Shown: positions 17,105-27,476, counted from the first letter of the stretch. The stretch: DNA of 64,000 nucleotides from JBJYIN01 sp046237015 (GCF_046237015.1 NZ_JBJYIN010000012.1:1-64000); one strand, 5' to 3'. Program-made: numbers and translations. Notes: generated by a model not told the origin, from the sequence alone.

Positions 17105-17797
17105 TTATTCTGCCCGCGAATCACAATGCCCTTTGGCGTTCATTTCAACATTATTTTTAGCCGGAACCAGAGCTTTGGTCATTTGCCCCTCCTCCATGGA
17201 AGGAACCATCGCAAAATAAGCCGTAAATATCGTTAAAACCGGGCCACCAGGCTCCGTTACCGTTGCTAAATAGCGTCTTTCCAGTTGAATATTATTCTGC
17301 ACCACAAACGTTTTACCGGTAGCACAATCAGCGAAAGTGGCAGCATCTGCCATATAGCGATACATTCCTTTCATCGTCATCGGCGTATCCGGTAGCGGTT
17401 GCTCTGTTACATTGAGTCGATAAGACAAAGACGATTGAATCACGGTTCCTTGCTGATCAAGCATCTCCAACCCATCGCCGATCGGACGAAAATAGCGCTT
17501 TTCACCCTGACTATTTGTTAACACCAGCTTATCCGCAGTTCTGCGCCATTGCCCATACTCGGCAAAGGTATTCGTACCTTCACGAGTCGTCTGATAATGT
17601 TCTCGCAAAATGAACGTGCCATCTTTTTCCAAAAACAGCGACGTATCAATCCCTTCACAATCAGCACAGGGAAGCGTACCGCGATAGCTTTGCGCCATCG
17701 GCGTAAGTCTATCTTCCTGAATGTTCGAGCGCGTGTGACAACCAATCAAAACAGAAATACCTGCAATAAACAGCATACCAAGAGCCATTTTTTTCAT
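17105..17797 (-). CDS. nlpE: Envelope stress lipoprotein NlpE
   Basis: A 230-residue outer-membrane lipoprotein (CutF) that in E. coli activates the Cpx response upon surface contact and has been linked to copper. The signal peptide ends in a lipobox VLIGC with Cys20. The NlpE N-terminal motif with CADC (a CXXC pair) lies at about residues 44-47, and two further cysteines are in the C-terminal domain. The ATG at 17797 gives MKKMALGMLF and a proper lipoprotein signal; upstream in-frame codons do not. It is followed closely by the divergently placed yaeQ block. Confidence 0.92.
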   Translation of the reverse strand: MKKMALGMLFIAGISVLIGCHTRSNIQEDRLTPMAQSYRGTLPCADCEGIDTSLFLEKDGTFILREHYQTTREGTNTFAEYGQWRRTADKLVLTNSQGEKRYFRPIGDGLEMLDQQGTVIQSSLSYRLNVTEQPLPDTPMTMKGMYRYMADAATFADCATGKTFVVQNNIQLERRYLATVTEPGGPVLTIFTAYFAMVPSMEEGQMTKALVPAKNNVEMNAKGHCDSRAE

Positions 17798-17915
17798 CGT
17801 TATTCTCCCGTGGCCTTTGTCATCTCTTCCAAGATGCCCCATCAATTTACCGATACAAGACAAAATCGTGTCGAGTTGAAAGAGGGCATTTTGCCTGAAC
17901 ATTTATATACCGCAG

Positions 17916-18464
17916 TTATCTCTGAGCGCTTTGCCACTCATCGAACGCGATTTCCAGACTATTCTCATCATCTGACAGCCAAATCGTGCCTTCCTGCAAG
18001 GTCGCTTGTAACGTCATATTGCGCTTAGCTAACGCAGCAAGCAGAACCATTTGCCGGTCGTCAATAAAACGAACAGATAGATTTTTATATCCAGCTATTT
18101 TATCGGCAATATTTTGCCACCATACTTGCCCGGCGCGATCGTTGTATGCATATAAGACAACGGAGCGGGATTGATGACAGGCTTTTTTCAGTCGTCTTTC
18201 ATCCGGCAGCCCAAGCTCAACCCAGAGAACCAATTCCATTGTGTCATTATGTAGCCAGATCTCAGGTTCATCATCTGCACTTAATCCCTTCGTAAACCGC
18301 AAATTTTCATCGGCATGGCAGATCCAAGCGAGTAAGCGCAGCATCATGCGCTGCTCCGTTTCTGAAGGATGTTGTGCGATGGTCAGACTGGCATCGTGGA
18401 AAAAATGACGATCCATATCTGCGATATTCACTGTTGCTTTATAAACCGTTGCTTTTAATGCCAT
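17916..18464 (-). CDS. yaeQ: YaeQ family protein
   Basis: A 182-residue cytosolic protein of the YaeQ family, known for suppressing RfaH-dependent phenotypes genetically; its structure resembles PD-(D/E)XK nucleases but no activity is established. The N-terminus MALKATVYKATVNIADMDRH and the block ELVLWVELGLPDERRLKKA are characteristic. I chose the ATG at 18464 for the family N-terminus; the frame is open 25 codons further. It neighbours yaeP-rof as in E. coli. Confidence 0.93.
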   Translation of the reverse strand: MALKATVYKATVNIADMDRHFFHDASLTIAQHPSETEQRMMLRLLAWICHADENLRFTKGLSADDEPEIWLHNDTMELVLWVELGLPDERRLKKACHQSRSVVLYAYNDRAGQVWWQNIADKIAGYKNLSVRFIDDRQMVLLAALAKRNMTLQATLQEGTIWLSDDENSLEIAFDEWQSAQR

Positions 18465-18707
18465 CTGATACCTCGTATTTGTCCGCTCATAGTGTACTTG
18501 AGTTAGCACTATCCTCACAGTAAAGGTGATATCTGCCACGTAACCGGAAGATTAGGTATCGGAGGAATACTGATATCCTGACGGTGCCTATGCTATAGTC
18601 GTTTAGATACATAGAGTTTATCTTCGTAGGCTTACAGCATGAGTACCGCCACGCCAAGGCGATGATGCATGAATGCCTACCGGGTTAAGCTTTCAAGGGA
18701 GGATATA

Positions 18708-18908
18708 GTGCAACAATACTGTGAATTAGTACGCCGCTTATACGCAGAGATCGGCAGTGGCGATCTGGGCTATATACCCGACGCACTGGGTTGTGTATTG
18801 AAAACCCTGGATGAAATCGCCGCAAATGCGGCCTTGCCATCCTCTGTCAGGGAACAAGCGGCATTTGCCGCTGCTAACTTATTGGTGAGCGATTATGTCA
18901 ATGAGTAA
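18708..18908 (+). CDS. yaeP: YaeP family protein (GTG start)
   Basis: A 66-residue protein of unknown function, conserved in enterobacteria (UPF0253). The core GDLGYIPDALGCVLKTLDE and the C-terminus AANLLVSDYVNE match the family. An in-frame ATG lies 39 bases upstream, but GGGAGG precedes the GTG at 18708 at good spacing, and this gives exactly the family length. It overlaps rof by 14 bases, implying translational coupling. Confidence 0.9.
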   Translation: MQQYCELVRRLYAEIGSGDLGYIPDALGCVLKTLDEIAANAALPSSVREQAAFAAANLLVSDYVNE

Positions 18909-19155
18909 CGAATATCAACCCATCAACTGTGATGATTACGACAATCTGGAAGCGACCTGTCAGCAGAACTTAACGCTGACGCTGGAACTACGTAGTGGTG
19001 AGATCGTCACGGGTAAAGCCAGCGATATGATCTCACGTAAACATGTGGAATACCTGGTGATCGAAGAGTCGGGCTCGACACGCGAGCTGAGACTCGATCA
19101 CATTGTCAGCTTCAGCCATCCGGAAATAGGAAAAGTCGTCGTCAGTGAATCCTGA
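18895..19155 (+). CDS. rof: Rho inhibitor Rof (YaeO)
   Basis: An 86-residue protein homologous to E. coli Rof, which binds the Rho primary RNA site and inhibits Rho-dependent termination. The conserved YQPINCDDYDNLE near the N-terminus and LRLDHIVSFSHPEIG near the C-terminus are present, in an Sm-like beta fold. The start is inside yaeP; ATG TCA ATG leaves two possible starts two codons apart. The yaeP-rof arrangement is as in E. coli. Confidence 0.95.
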   Translation: MSMSNEYQPINCDDYDNLEATCQQNLTLTLELRSGEIVTGKASDMISRKHVEYLVIEESGSTRELRLDHIVSFSHPEIGKVVVSES

Positions 19156-19215
19156 CATTCCACACACTTTTCTTCAAAACGGACAACCTGTGCACACTCC
19201 CCTGGTTGTCCGTTT

Positions 19216-20562
19216 TCATTTCACGCGGCAACCTGCCAGATTCGTTTTATGCCAATCGATACGCCAGCAGGGCTCATTCTCCTCCACTTGCCCTTCTCGC
19301 GTCACAAACTGACCCAATGCTGCGATCGGCTGTTCATCATAAAAGACAATCGGCGTTCGATCGCGCCACCAGGGCGGGACGTGTAATTCCTGCCAAAGTT
19401 TCTTGATCTGACGCCCATGCGCCCGACCAACAATGTGGACCGTGCCGCTAACGTTGAAACGAATGCTGACGACCTCTTCCAAACGAGGCTGACGAACAAC
19501 GGTGCCAGCGTCAGATAACGCTAGCGTGCCCAAACCATCGGGTAAGGTCAGCGGCCCAGCTTGCGGCTGCCACGGTAAAATGCAGGACTTCAGCGAAGAC
19601 ATTAAAGGCAATATATAGAGATGCTGGCGAAAACGTCTTATTTGCCAAGAACCGAACTGAAGCACAGGCTCAGCATCTTCACGACTGGTTGCGACCTCTT
19701 GCCACAATCGGTTCAACCCATCACGTGATGGCATCGGTACGCCCTGTTCAGCAAGCCATCGACGTAACAACGCAGAACGATGTGTTGCACTCAATGGTAT
19801 TAGCCCATTGATACTCAAAGCACCATCACGCTGGCACAAGGTGTGCAGCGATTCAGCCAACAGTTCGTCCAGTAATTGTTCCTGCTCGGCACAAAGCTGC
19901 GCACTACGCGCCACGGACGAAGCAAAGTGCGGCCAGCGCTGTGTTAACAGAGGTAAGACGCTAAGACGCAAGAAATTTCGGTCAAAACGCTCATCCTGAT
20001 TACTATTGTCTTCAATCCAGCTCAGTTGATGTTCGTTTGCATACTGCACCAACTGTTGACGTGAAAACCCTAACAATGGTCGGATCAAGGCATGACCATC
20101 CACTTGTGCACGAGCTGCCATGGATGAAAGCCCAGCTGGGCCACTGCCGCGCTTGAGCGCCAACAAAAAGGTTTCACTCTGATCGTCAAGATGCTGTGCC
20201 GTTATTAAGGTTTCATCACTTTGCAAATGCGCACTTAAGGCTTGATAACGTGCTTCTCTTGCCGCCGCCTCGATACCGCCATTTTGCGTATCGACCTTTA
20301 CTGGTAACACAGCGAAAGGCACCTGCCATTGCTGACAACAGTCACGGCAGTGTTCGGCCCAACTATCGGCTAGCGGATTGAGACCGTGATGCACATATGC
20401 TGCACGAACAGTCCGTCCCTTTTTGTCATCACGCTGACATAGCGTGGCGACAAGGTGCAGCAATACACTAGAATCCAGCCCACCGCTGTACGCGACGAGC
20501 ACACGACGATGATCCGCAACAGATTCAGCCACTGCATTAAGCAAAGCCTCAGCGATCTTCAC
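19216..20562 (-). CDS. tilS: tRNA(Ile)-lysidine synthase
   Basis: The 448-residue enzyme attaches lysine to C34 of the CAU-anticodon tRNA-Ile, changing its reading to AUA. The PP-loop ATP motif SGGLDS is at residues 26-31 (LVAYSGGLDSSVLLHL). A TilS substrate-binding domain (roughly 240-320) and a C-terminal domain (from about 355) follow. E. coli TilS is slightly shorter (432). It lies directly downstream of yaeR with a three-base gap. Confidence 0.96.
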   Translation of the reverse strand: MKIAEALLNAVAESVADHRRVLVAYSGGLDSSVLLHLVATLCQRDDKKGRTVRAAYVHHGLNPLADSWAEHCRDCCQQWQVPFAVLPVKVDTQNGGIEAAAREARYQALSAHLQSDETLITAQHLDDQSETFLLALKRGSGPAGLSSMAARAQVDGHALIRPLLGFSRQQLVQYANEHQLSWIEDNSNQDERFDRNFLRLSVLPLLTQRWPHFASSVARSAQLCAEQEQLLDELLAESLHTLCQRDGALSINGLIPLSATHRSALLRRWLAEQGVPMPSRDGLNRLWQEVATSREDAEPVLQFGSWQIRRFRQHLYILPLMSSLKSCILPWQPQAGPLTLPDGLGTLALSDAGTVVRQPRLEEVVSIRFNVSGTVHIVGRAHGRQIKKLWQELHVPPWWRDRTPIVFYDEQPIAALGQFVTREGQVEENEPCWRIDWHKTNLAGCRVK

Positions 20563-20565
20563 GGC

Positions 20566-20958
20566 TTAAACCTCATACAGTTCAAGGGGCAATCCGTCAG
20601 GATCGCAGAAAAAGGTAAACCGACGCTGTGTCTCGGGATCGATGCGTACCGGCTCGCAATTCACGCCTGAATTCATCAACGCGTTTATTGCTGAATCAAT
20701 ATCTTTAACCGAAAAAGCGAGGTGACGTAGGCCGCATGCTTCCGGTCGACTGACACGTTCTGGAGGAGCAGGGAAAGAAAACAGCTCAATCACGTATCGA
20801 TCGTTCAACGCCAAATCACCTTTCCACGAATCTCTTTCCGTTCGATACACTTCGTTTTGCAGCGAAAATCCAAGTACGTCACAGTAAAAGACTTTGCTGC
20901 GCGCATAGTCAGAGGCAATAACCGCAATATGGTGCACATCAAGCAGCTTCAGCATCAT
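20566..20958 (-). CDS. yaeR: VOC (glyoxalase-fold) family protein YaeR
   Basis: A 130-residue vicinal-oxygen-chelate protein. Metal-ligand candidates are His9/His10 (DVHHIAVI), His74 (GLRHLAFSV) and Glu126 near the C-terminus (LPLELYEV). The substrate is unknown. Either of two adjacent ATGs may start it. It pairs with tilS; in E. coli ldcC lies between accA and yaeR, but here no such gene is present. Confidence 0.9.
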   Translation of the reverse strand: MMLKLLDVHHIAVIASDYARSKVFYCDVLGFSLQNEVYRTERDSWKGDLALNDRYVIELFSFPAPPERVSRPEACGLRHLAFSVKDIDSAINALMNSGVNCEPVRIDPETQRRFTFFCDPDGLPLELYEV

Positions 20959-21019
20959 TCAGCCCCTAATAGCAAAAAATCCGCTGTCATTCCTGATAGC
21001 GGATTCAGACTTATTGGGA

Positions 21020-21059
21020 AAAATCCCCCAGTTTCCCCTTCACAAAGGAGAAACTGGGG
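21020..21059 (-). terminator. Terminator downstream of accA
   Basis: CCCCAGTTTCTCC and GGGGAAACTGGGG (minus strand) form a long stem, followed by GATTTTT. It lies about 60 bases past the accA stop codon. A second inverted repeat (ATCCGCT / AGCGGAT) follows at 20981-21005. Confidence 0.7.
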
Positions 21060-21117
21060 AAAGGTATATCAAACAAGATAAACAGATTCGCTAATTATGT
21101 AATCCGCTATCACAAAA

Positions 21118-22077
21118 TCAGCAGTAACCGTAATTCATCAAACGCTGATAGCGGCGGTTCAGTAATTCCTCTTCGCTCAATTCATCGAGATCGAGCAAAT
21201 CAGCCAGTAATTGTGCTTTCAGCGATTCCGCCATTACCGGTACGTTACGATGAGCAGAACCAAGTGGTTCCGGGATCACCGTATCGATCAGCTTCAGTTC
21301 TTTTAGACGCGGAGCAGTAATCCCCATCGCTTCCGCAGCGAGCGGCGCTTTATCTGCACTTTTCCACAGAATAGAGGCGCACCCTTCCGGGGAAATAACG
21401 GAATAGGTACTGTACTGCAACATATTCACTTTATCACCGACACCAATAGCCAACGCGCCGCCGGACCCGCCTTCCCCAATCACGGTACAAACAATAGGAA
21501 CACGTAGCGTCGACATTTCGCGCAGATTGCGAGCAATCGCTTCAGACTGACCACGCTCTTCCGCGCCCACGCCAGGATAGGCACCCGGCGTATCAATAAA
21601 CGTAATAATTGGCAATTTGAAACGCTCCGCCATTTCCATCAAGCGCAACGCTTTGCGATAACCTTCAGGGGCTGGCATACCGAAATTGCGGCGGATTTTT
21701 TCTTTGGTTTCGCGTCCTTTCTGGTGACCAATAATCATCACCGGACGACCATCCAGACGCGCAATCCCACCGACAATCGCCTTATCATCGGCATAAGCAC
21801 GATCGCCCGCCAATTCATCAAAATCGGTGAAAATATGCTTAATATAATCAAGCGTATAGGGACGTTGTGGATGACGCGCCAGCTGCGCGACTTGCCATGC
21901 ACCCAGATCGGAGAAAATTTTACGCGTCAGTTCAACGCTCTTCTCACGTAGACGCTGGACTTCTTCATCCAGATTAATATCTAATTTTTCGTCTTGACGG
22001 CTGACTGCGGTCAGCGAGTCAATTTTCGCTTCCAACTCTGCAATCGGCTGCTCAAAATCAAGAAAATTCAGACTCAT
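21118..22077 (-). CDS. accA: Acetyl-CoA carboxylase carboxyltransferase alpha subunit
   Basis: The 319-residue alpha subunit pairs with AccD to transfer the carboxyl group from biotin to acetyl-CoA, making malonyl-CoA. The carboxyltransferase fold includes IGEGGSGGALAIGVGD (about 203-218) and FIDTPGAYPG (about 160-169). Length equals E. coli AccA. It is 12 bases downstream of dnaE and ends the large minus-strand block. Confidence 0.98.
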   Translation of the reverse strand: MSLNFLDFEQPIAELEAKIDSLTAVSRQDEKLDINLDEEVQRLREKSVELTRKIFSDLGAWQVAQLARHPQRPYTLDYIKHIFTDFDELAGDRAYADDKAIVGGIARLDGRPVMIIGHQKGRETKEKIRRNFGMPAPEGYRKALRLMEMAERFKLPIITFIDTPGAYPGVGAEERGQSEAIARNLREMSTLRVPIVCTVIGEGGSGGALAIGVGDKVNMLQYSTYSVISPEGCASILWKSADKAPLAAEAMGITAPRLKELKLIDTVIPEPLGSAHRNVPVMAESLKAQLLADLLDLDELSEEELLNRRYQRLMNYGYC

Positions 22078-22089
22078 AGTATTCCTATA

Positions 22090-25000
22090 TTAGTCAAATT
22101 CCAGTTCTACCTGCTCATTACCGACGAGTGTGCGCAACTCATTGAGTAACGTGTCCGTTGGCGTGATACGCCATGCGGCCCCGAAACGTAACCGAGCGCG
22201 CGCATCTTCACGTTGGTAGTAGAGATGCACTGGGATCGTCCCCGAACGATGGGGTTCCAACGATTGACGGAGACGGTTTAATAGCTGGTCATCAATTTGC
22301 CTGTCAGTCAGCGAGATAGCAAGCCCACGCGCATATTTTTCCCGCGCTTCGCTGATATCCATTAACTCGCGCACCGTCATTTTAAGCCCGCCGCTAAAGT
22401 CATCAAAGCTGACCTGTCCACTGGCGATTAGGATACGGTCTTTCTCCAACAAATGCTGATATTTTTCCAGCGCATCCGTGAACAACATAATTTCAAGGCG
22501 ACCAGAACGATCGTCCAGTGTACAAACGCCAATACGGTTACCCCGTTTTGTGACCATTACCCTCGCAGCCAATACCAACCCGACTGCCGTGGTCATTTTA
22601 CCCCGCTCCGTTGGGTGCATATCTTTCAAACGCAGGCCGTTTGTGTAGCGTTCGATTTCCTTAAGATATTGCGTGATGGGGTGCCCGGTCAAATAGAGCC
22701 CCAGCGTTTCCCGTTCGCCATCCAACACCACTTGTTCCGGCCATGGCGGGACAGTGCTGTATGATTGCTCGACTTGCTCGGGCGCTTCCGCCAAGACACC
22801 GAACATATCGACCTGACCAATCGCCTCCGCTTTGGCATGTTGATCGGCGGCCTTAAGCGCATCGGACAATGAATTCATCAACGCAGCACGATGCGGCCCA
22901 AGACGATCAAATGCGCCGGACATAATCAGCTTTTCCAGCACGCGGCGGTTCAGTTTTTTAATATCGGTTCGTGCGCAAAGATCAAATAGTTCCCTGAAAT
23001 AACCATCCTGGTTGCGTGCTTCAATGATCGCTTCAATCGGACCTTCGCCCACGCCTTTTATCGCACCGATACCGTAAACAATTTCGCCATCGTCGTTAAC
23101 ATGGAAGTGATACAGCCCGCTGTTAATATCCGGCGGCAGGATTTTCAACCCCATACGCCAGCATTCATCGACCAGACCGACCACTTTATCCGTGTTGTCC
23201 ATATCGGCAGTCATCACCGCCGCCATAAACTCCGCGGGATAGTGTGCTTTCAGCCACAACGTTTGATAGGAAACCAGTGCATAAGCAGCAGAGTGCGACT
23301 TATTAAAACCGTAGCCCGCAAATTTCTCTACCAGATCGAAGATTTTCATCGACAGCTCGCCGTCGACGCCCATTCTCTCTGCGCCCTCTTTAAACACCGA
23401 GCGCTGCTTAGCCATTTCTTCCGGTTTTTTCTTACCCATCGCGCGGCGTAACATATCCGCGCCCCCCAGCGTATAACCGGATAGCACCTGGGCAATCTGC
23501 ATAACCTGTTCCTGGTACAGGATAATGCCGTAGGTCGGTTCTAGCACGGGTTTGAGCGATTCGTGTTGCCATTCAATATCAGGATACGAAATCGCTTCTC
23601 GACCATGTTTACGGTCAATAAAGTTATCTACCATGCCAGACTGCAACGGACCTGGTCGAAACAGCGCCACCAGAGCGATCATATCTTCAAAGCAGTCAGG
23701 CTTCAGACGCTTGATCAGATCTTTCATGCCACGCGATTCAAGCTGGAATACCGCGGTAGTTTCCGAGCGTTGTAGCATGTCAAAACTTTTCTTATCGTCG
23801 AGTGGGATCGCCGCGATATCAATCGGTTCCTGCCCCAATTTTGCGCGTCGTGCGTTGATCATTTCCAACGCCCAGTCGATGATGGTTAGCGTACGTAGAC
23901 CAAGGAAGTCGAACTTAACCAGCCCGGCATATTCAACGTCACTTTTATCAAACTGAGTAACCGGGTGGTTACCTTCGGCATCGCAGTATAACGGGGCGAA
24001 ATCCGTAATTTTAGTCGGCGAAATGACGACCCCACCAGCATGTTTGCCAGCATTACGCGTCACGCCCTCTAACTTACGCGCCATATCAATGAGGGCGCGG
24101 ACTTCCTCATCGGCTTCATAAATTTCAGGCAGCTGTGGCTCTGCCGCAAAAGCCTTCTCCAGCGTCATCCCCGGATCGGGCGGCACCAGTTTAGAAATGC
24201 GATCAACAAAACCGTAGGGGTGGCCCAGCACCCGTCCCACATCACGGATCACCGCTTTCGCCGCCATCGTACCAAAAGTGATAATCTGAGAAACTGCATC
24301 ACGGCCATACATATCGGCAACGTGGTCAATCACCAAATCACGTTTCTCCATACAAAAATCGACGTCAAAGTCAGGCATGGAGACACGTTCTGGGTTGAGA
24401 AAACGTTCGAACAGTAGATCAAACTCCAGCGGGTCCAGATCGGTAATTTTCAGCGAATACGCAACCAATGAACCAGCACCAGAGCCTCGTCCCGGGCCTA
24501 CAGGCACATTGTTATCCTTGGACCACTGAATAAACTCCATCACGATCAAAAAGTAACCGGGGAATCCCATCTGGTTAATCACTTTGAGCTCAATATCCAG
24601 ACGCTCATCGTATTCTGGCCGTTTTTGCGTTCGAACTTCCGGATCAGGGAACAAAAATGCAAGGCGCTCCTCCAATCCGTCTTTTGAGCGCTTAACCAAA
24701 TAATCTTCCGTGCTCATCTCCCCTGTTGGGAATTGCGGCAGAAAATATTCACCTAAGCGAATAGTCACGTTACAACGTTTAGCGATTTCGACACTATTGA
24801 TAAGCGCTTCGGGCACATCGGCAAACAGTTCGCACATTTCATCTTCTGTACGCATATATTGCTGCGCACTGTAATTGCGAGGACGTTTGGGATCGTCGAG
24901 CGTATAGCCGTCGTGAATAGCGACTCGAATTTCATGCGCATCAAAATCATCTTCGCTAATAAAACGCACATCGTTCGTGGCAACAACGGGAATACCGTGC

Positions 25001-25572
25001 TTAGTCGCCAGCGCTACAGCAGAATGCAGATAACTCTCTTCATCAGGACGCCCGGTACGGATTAACTCTAGGTAGTAGCGTTCTGGAAAATGCTGTTGAT
25101 AGAACGCCAGACACTGCTCAGCCAGCACTTGATTGCCACGCAAAATAAACTTGCCGACATCACCATGACGCGCACCTGATAGCAGAATCAACCCCTGTTG
25201 ATAGTCGATGAGCCAATCGCGATCGATTGTTGGCCCCGCTGCGCCGTAGCCTCGCTGGTAGGCATGCGATATCAATAAGGTTAAATTTTGGTAGCCTACA
25301 TTGTCCATTGCCAATATCGTGAGCTGGGCTAATTCATCACCCAATTCTTCACTGGCAACCAACACATCGGCACCAATAATGGGTTTAATACCAGCACCGT
25401 GGGCACCGCCATAAAATTTCACCAACCCACACAGATTGGTAAAATCAGTAATCGCCAGTGCTGGCATTCCCAATGCCGCCGTTTTCTTTACCAGCGGTCC
25501 AACTTTGGCCAGCCCATCGATCATGGAATAGTCACTATGCACACGCAGGTGAATAAAACGTGGTTCGGCCAT
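22090..25572 (-). CDS. dnaE: DNA polymerase III alpha subunit
   Basis: The 1160-residue replicative polymerase, the same length as the E. coli protein. An N-terminal PHP domain (HLRVHSDYSMIDG) is followed by the C-family polymerase core with PDFDVDF carrying two catalytic aspartates (expected near 401 and 403). Tandem HhH and OB domains follow, and a C-terminal tau-binding region ends EQVELEFD. It sits between rnhB and accA as in E. coli. Confidence 0.98.
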   Translation of the reverse strand: MAEPRFIHLRVHSDYSMIDGLAKVGPLVKKTAALGMPALAITDFTNLCGLVKFYGGAHGAGIKPIIGADVLVASEELGDELAQLTILAMDNVGYQNLTLLISHAYQRGYGAAGPTIDRDWLIDYQQGLILLSGARHGDVGKFILRGNQVLAEQCLAFYQQHFPERYYLELIRTGRPDEESYLHSAVALATKHGIPVVATNDVRFISEDDFDAHEIRVAIHDGYTLDDPKRPRNYSAQQYMRTEDEMCELFADVPEALINSVEIAKRCNVTIRLGEYFLPQFPTGEMSTEDYLVKRSKDGLEERLAFLFPDPEVRTQKRPEYDERLDIELKVINQMGFPGYFLIVMEFIQWSKDNNVPVGPGRGSGAGSLVAYSLKITDLDPLEFDLLFERFLNPERVSMPDFDVDFCMEKRDLVIDHVADMYGRDAVSQIITFGTMAAKAVIRDVGRVLGHPYGFVDRISKLVPPDPGMTLEKAFAAEPQLPEIYEADEEVRALIDMARKLEGVTRNAGKHAGGVVISPTKITDFAPLYCDAEGNHPVTQFDKSDVEYAGLVKFDFLGLRTLTIIDWALEMINARRAKLGQEPIDIAAIPLDDKKSFDMLQRSETTAVFQLESRGMKDLIKRLKPDCFEDMIALVALFRPGPLQSGMVDNFIDRKHGREAISYPDIEWQHESLKPVLEPTYGIILYQEQVMQIAQVLSGYTLGGADMLRRAMGKKKPEEMAKQRSVFKEGAERMGVDGELSMKIFDLVEKFAGYGFNKSHSAAYALVSYQTLWLKAHYPAEFMAAVMTADMDNTDKVVGLVDECWRMGLKILPPDINSGLYHFHVNDDGEIVYGIGAIKGVGEGPIEAIIEARNQDGYFRELFDLCARTDIKKLNRRVLEKLIMSGAFDRLGPHRAALMNSLSDALKAADQHAKAEAIGQVDMFGVLAEAPEQVEQSYSTVPPWPEQVVLDGERETLGLYLTGHPITQYLKEIERYTNGLRLKDMHPTERGKMTTAVGLVLAARVMVTKRGNRIGVCTLDDRSGRLEIMLFTDALEKYQHLLEKDRILIASGQVSFDDFSGGLKMTVRELMDISEAREKYARGLAISLTDRQIDDQLLNRLRQSLEPHRSGTIPVHLYYQREDARARLRFGAAWRITPTDTLLNELRTLVGNEQVELEFD

Positions 25573-25734
25573 ATCCAGATCCCAGAATTTATCGATTGCT
25601 CAGCGCAACAATAACGCTATCGCTGTGCTGAAGGTTAATGATGAGGTCAATGAAGCCCCGCGATTGTCACCCCTTGCAAATGGGGATCTAAATGACGGTT
25701 TTAGAAACGACAACAATCGTCAGCAGAGTACAGA

Positions 25735-26331
25735 TTACGCCAGTCCCAACACTCGCTTAACAGGCGCAAAACTCCGACGGTGGAACGCGGTAGCCCCCAA
25801 TAAAGCCAGTTTCTCTAAATGAAAAGCCGTTGGATAGCCCTTATGCTGGGCAAACCCATAATCAGGGAAGAGTTTGTCTAACTCCACCATCTCACGATCG
25901 CGGGTCACCTTAGCCATAATAGAAGCGGCGCTAATCTCTGCGACACGACTATCGCCTTTTACCACAGCCTGTGACCGCATAGCGAGAGTTGGGCAACGGT
26001 TCCCATCGATCAAAACAAAATCGGGGGTAATTGACAACCCAACCACTGCACGCTGCATCGCCAACATCGTGGCATGCAAAATATTCAGCCGATCTATTTC
26101 TTCAGGTTCGGCACGACCAAGACTCCAGGAGAGCGCTTTTTCCTTAATCTCATCATAAAGCGCCAAACGCCGTTTTTCACTTAGCTGTTTCGAATCCGCC
26201 AATCCGACAATTGGCCGGGAAGGGTCAAGTATCACGGCGGCAGTAACCACGGCACCGACCAGAGGGCCACGTCCTACTTCATCAACACCGGCGATACAGG
26301 TCGCCTGCGGATAGATAAATATTTCACTCAT
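25735..26331 (-). CDS. rnhB: Ribonuclease HII
   Basis: A 198-residue RNase HII that cleaves the RNA strand of RNA-DNA hybrids, including single embedded ribonucleotides. The N-terminal AGVDEVGRGPLVG contains Asp17/Glu18. Further active-site elements are LIDGNRCP and ASIMAKVTRDREM. It overlaps lpxB by 4 bases (ATGA), so translation is coupled. Confidence 0.97.
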   Translation of the reverse strand: MSEIFIYPQATCIAGVDEVGRGPLVGAVVTAAVILDPSRPIVGLADSKQLSEKRRLALYDEIKEKALSWSLGRAEPEEIDRLNILHATMLAMQRAVVGLSITPDFVLIDGNRCPTLAMRSQAVVKGDSRVAEISAASIMAKVTRDREMVELDKLFPDYGFAQHKGYPTAFHLEKLALLGATAFHRRSFAPVKRVLGLA

Positions 26332-27473
26332 GATCTTACTAATTCCAGTACCGCCTGAGCGGCTTGCTCATCGGCGTTACAGCGGATTTGCTGATGCAAA
26401 TCCACAAATGTCGTGCGTAACTCGGCGGTTTTACTCGCATCGAATAATGGCAACAGCGCCGCTGCTAGCTTGTCCGGTGTACAATCCGTTTGTAACAGTT
26501 CCGTCACTAGTTCACGACCTGCTAACAGATTAGGCAACGACACCCATGGAGTTTTCACCAATCGCTGTGCTAGCCAAAAGGTAAAGGGCTTCATACGGTA
26601 TCCCACCACCATCGGACATTTTGCCAACATACATTCCAGCGCAGCCGTACCCGATGCCAGTAACGCGGCATCGCTGGCGATCATCGCCTCACGAGCCTGC
26701 CCGTCCAGCAAATGCATCCGTAGATCGGGAGCAACACAATTCTTTATTCGTTCGAACTGTTCCCGTCGTTTGCTATTCACCAGTGGAACCACGATTTCCA
26801 GGTCAGGGAAATGTTGGCGCAGTAATATCGCGGTTTTAAGAAAATCCTCACTGAGCATTTCAACCTCAGCACCCCGACTGCCCGGCAACAAAGCTAAGCA
26901 ATGAACCTCTGGCGCAATGCCCAGCGTTGCACGCGCCACCATTTTATCTGGATGCAAAGGCATGGCATCCGCCATCGTATGGCCGATGAAGCGGCATGGC
27001 ACATCGAAACGATCGTAAAACGCTTTTTCAAAAGGAAGAAATGCCAACACCAGATTGGTTGATCGGCCTATTTTGAAAACCCGCTTTTGCCGCCAAGCCC
27101 AAACGGATGGACTGACATAATGAATGGTATGAATGCCCTGCTGCTTCAGGTTACCTTCCAGCGTAATATTAAAATCGGGTGCATCAATACCAACAAACAC
27201 ATCTGGTTTAAGGCTAGTGAAACGCTGAGTCAAATCCCGACGAATTTTCAACAGACGGGGTAATCGACCGAGTACCTCAACGATCCCCATTACGGCGAGC
27301 TCTTCCATTTCGTACCAGGCTTCGCAACCTTCAGCCTGCATACGTGGCCCGGCAACACCGACGAAACGAGCATCGGGCACTTTTTCTTTCAGCGCCCGAA
27401 TCAAGCCAGCCCCCAGAATGTCGCCAGAAGTTTCTCCGGCGACCAATCCGATAGTTAAAGGACGTGATGACAT
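26328..27473 (-). CDS. lpxB: Lipid-A-disaccharide synthase
   Basis: A 381-residue family 19 glycosyltransferase that joins UDP-diacylglucosamine and lipid X to form the lipid A disaccharide. It is peripheral at the inner membrane. Signature segments are VAGETSGDILGAGLI near the N-terminus, IHYVSPSVWAWR (about 136-147) and LPGSRGAEVE. It lies 3 bases after lpxA and overlaps rnhB. Confidence 0.97.
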   Translation of the reverse strand: MSSRPLTIGLVAGETSGDILGAGLIRALKEKVPDARFVGVAGPRMQAEGCEAWYEMEELAVMGIVEVLGRLPRLLKIRRDLTQRFTSLKPDVFVGIDAPDFNITLEGNLKQQGIHTIHYVSPSVWAWRQKRVFKIGRSTNLVLAFLPFEKAFYDRFDVPCRFIGHTMADAMPLHPDKMVARATLGIAPEVHCLALLPGSRGAEVEMLSEDFLKTAILLRQHFPDLEIVVPLVNSKRREQFERIKNCVAPDLRMHLLDGQAREAMIASDAALLASGTAALECMLAKCPMVVGYRMKPFTFWLAQRLVKTPWVSLPNLLAGRELVTELLQTDCTPDKLAAALLPLFDASKTAELRTTFVDLHQQIRCNADEQAAQAVLELVRS

Positions 27474-27476
27474 GGA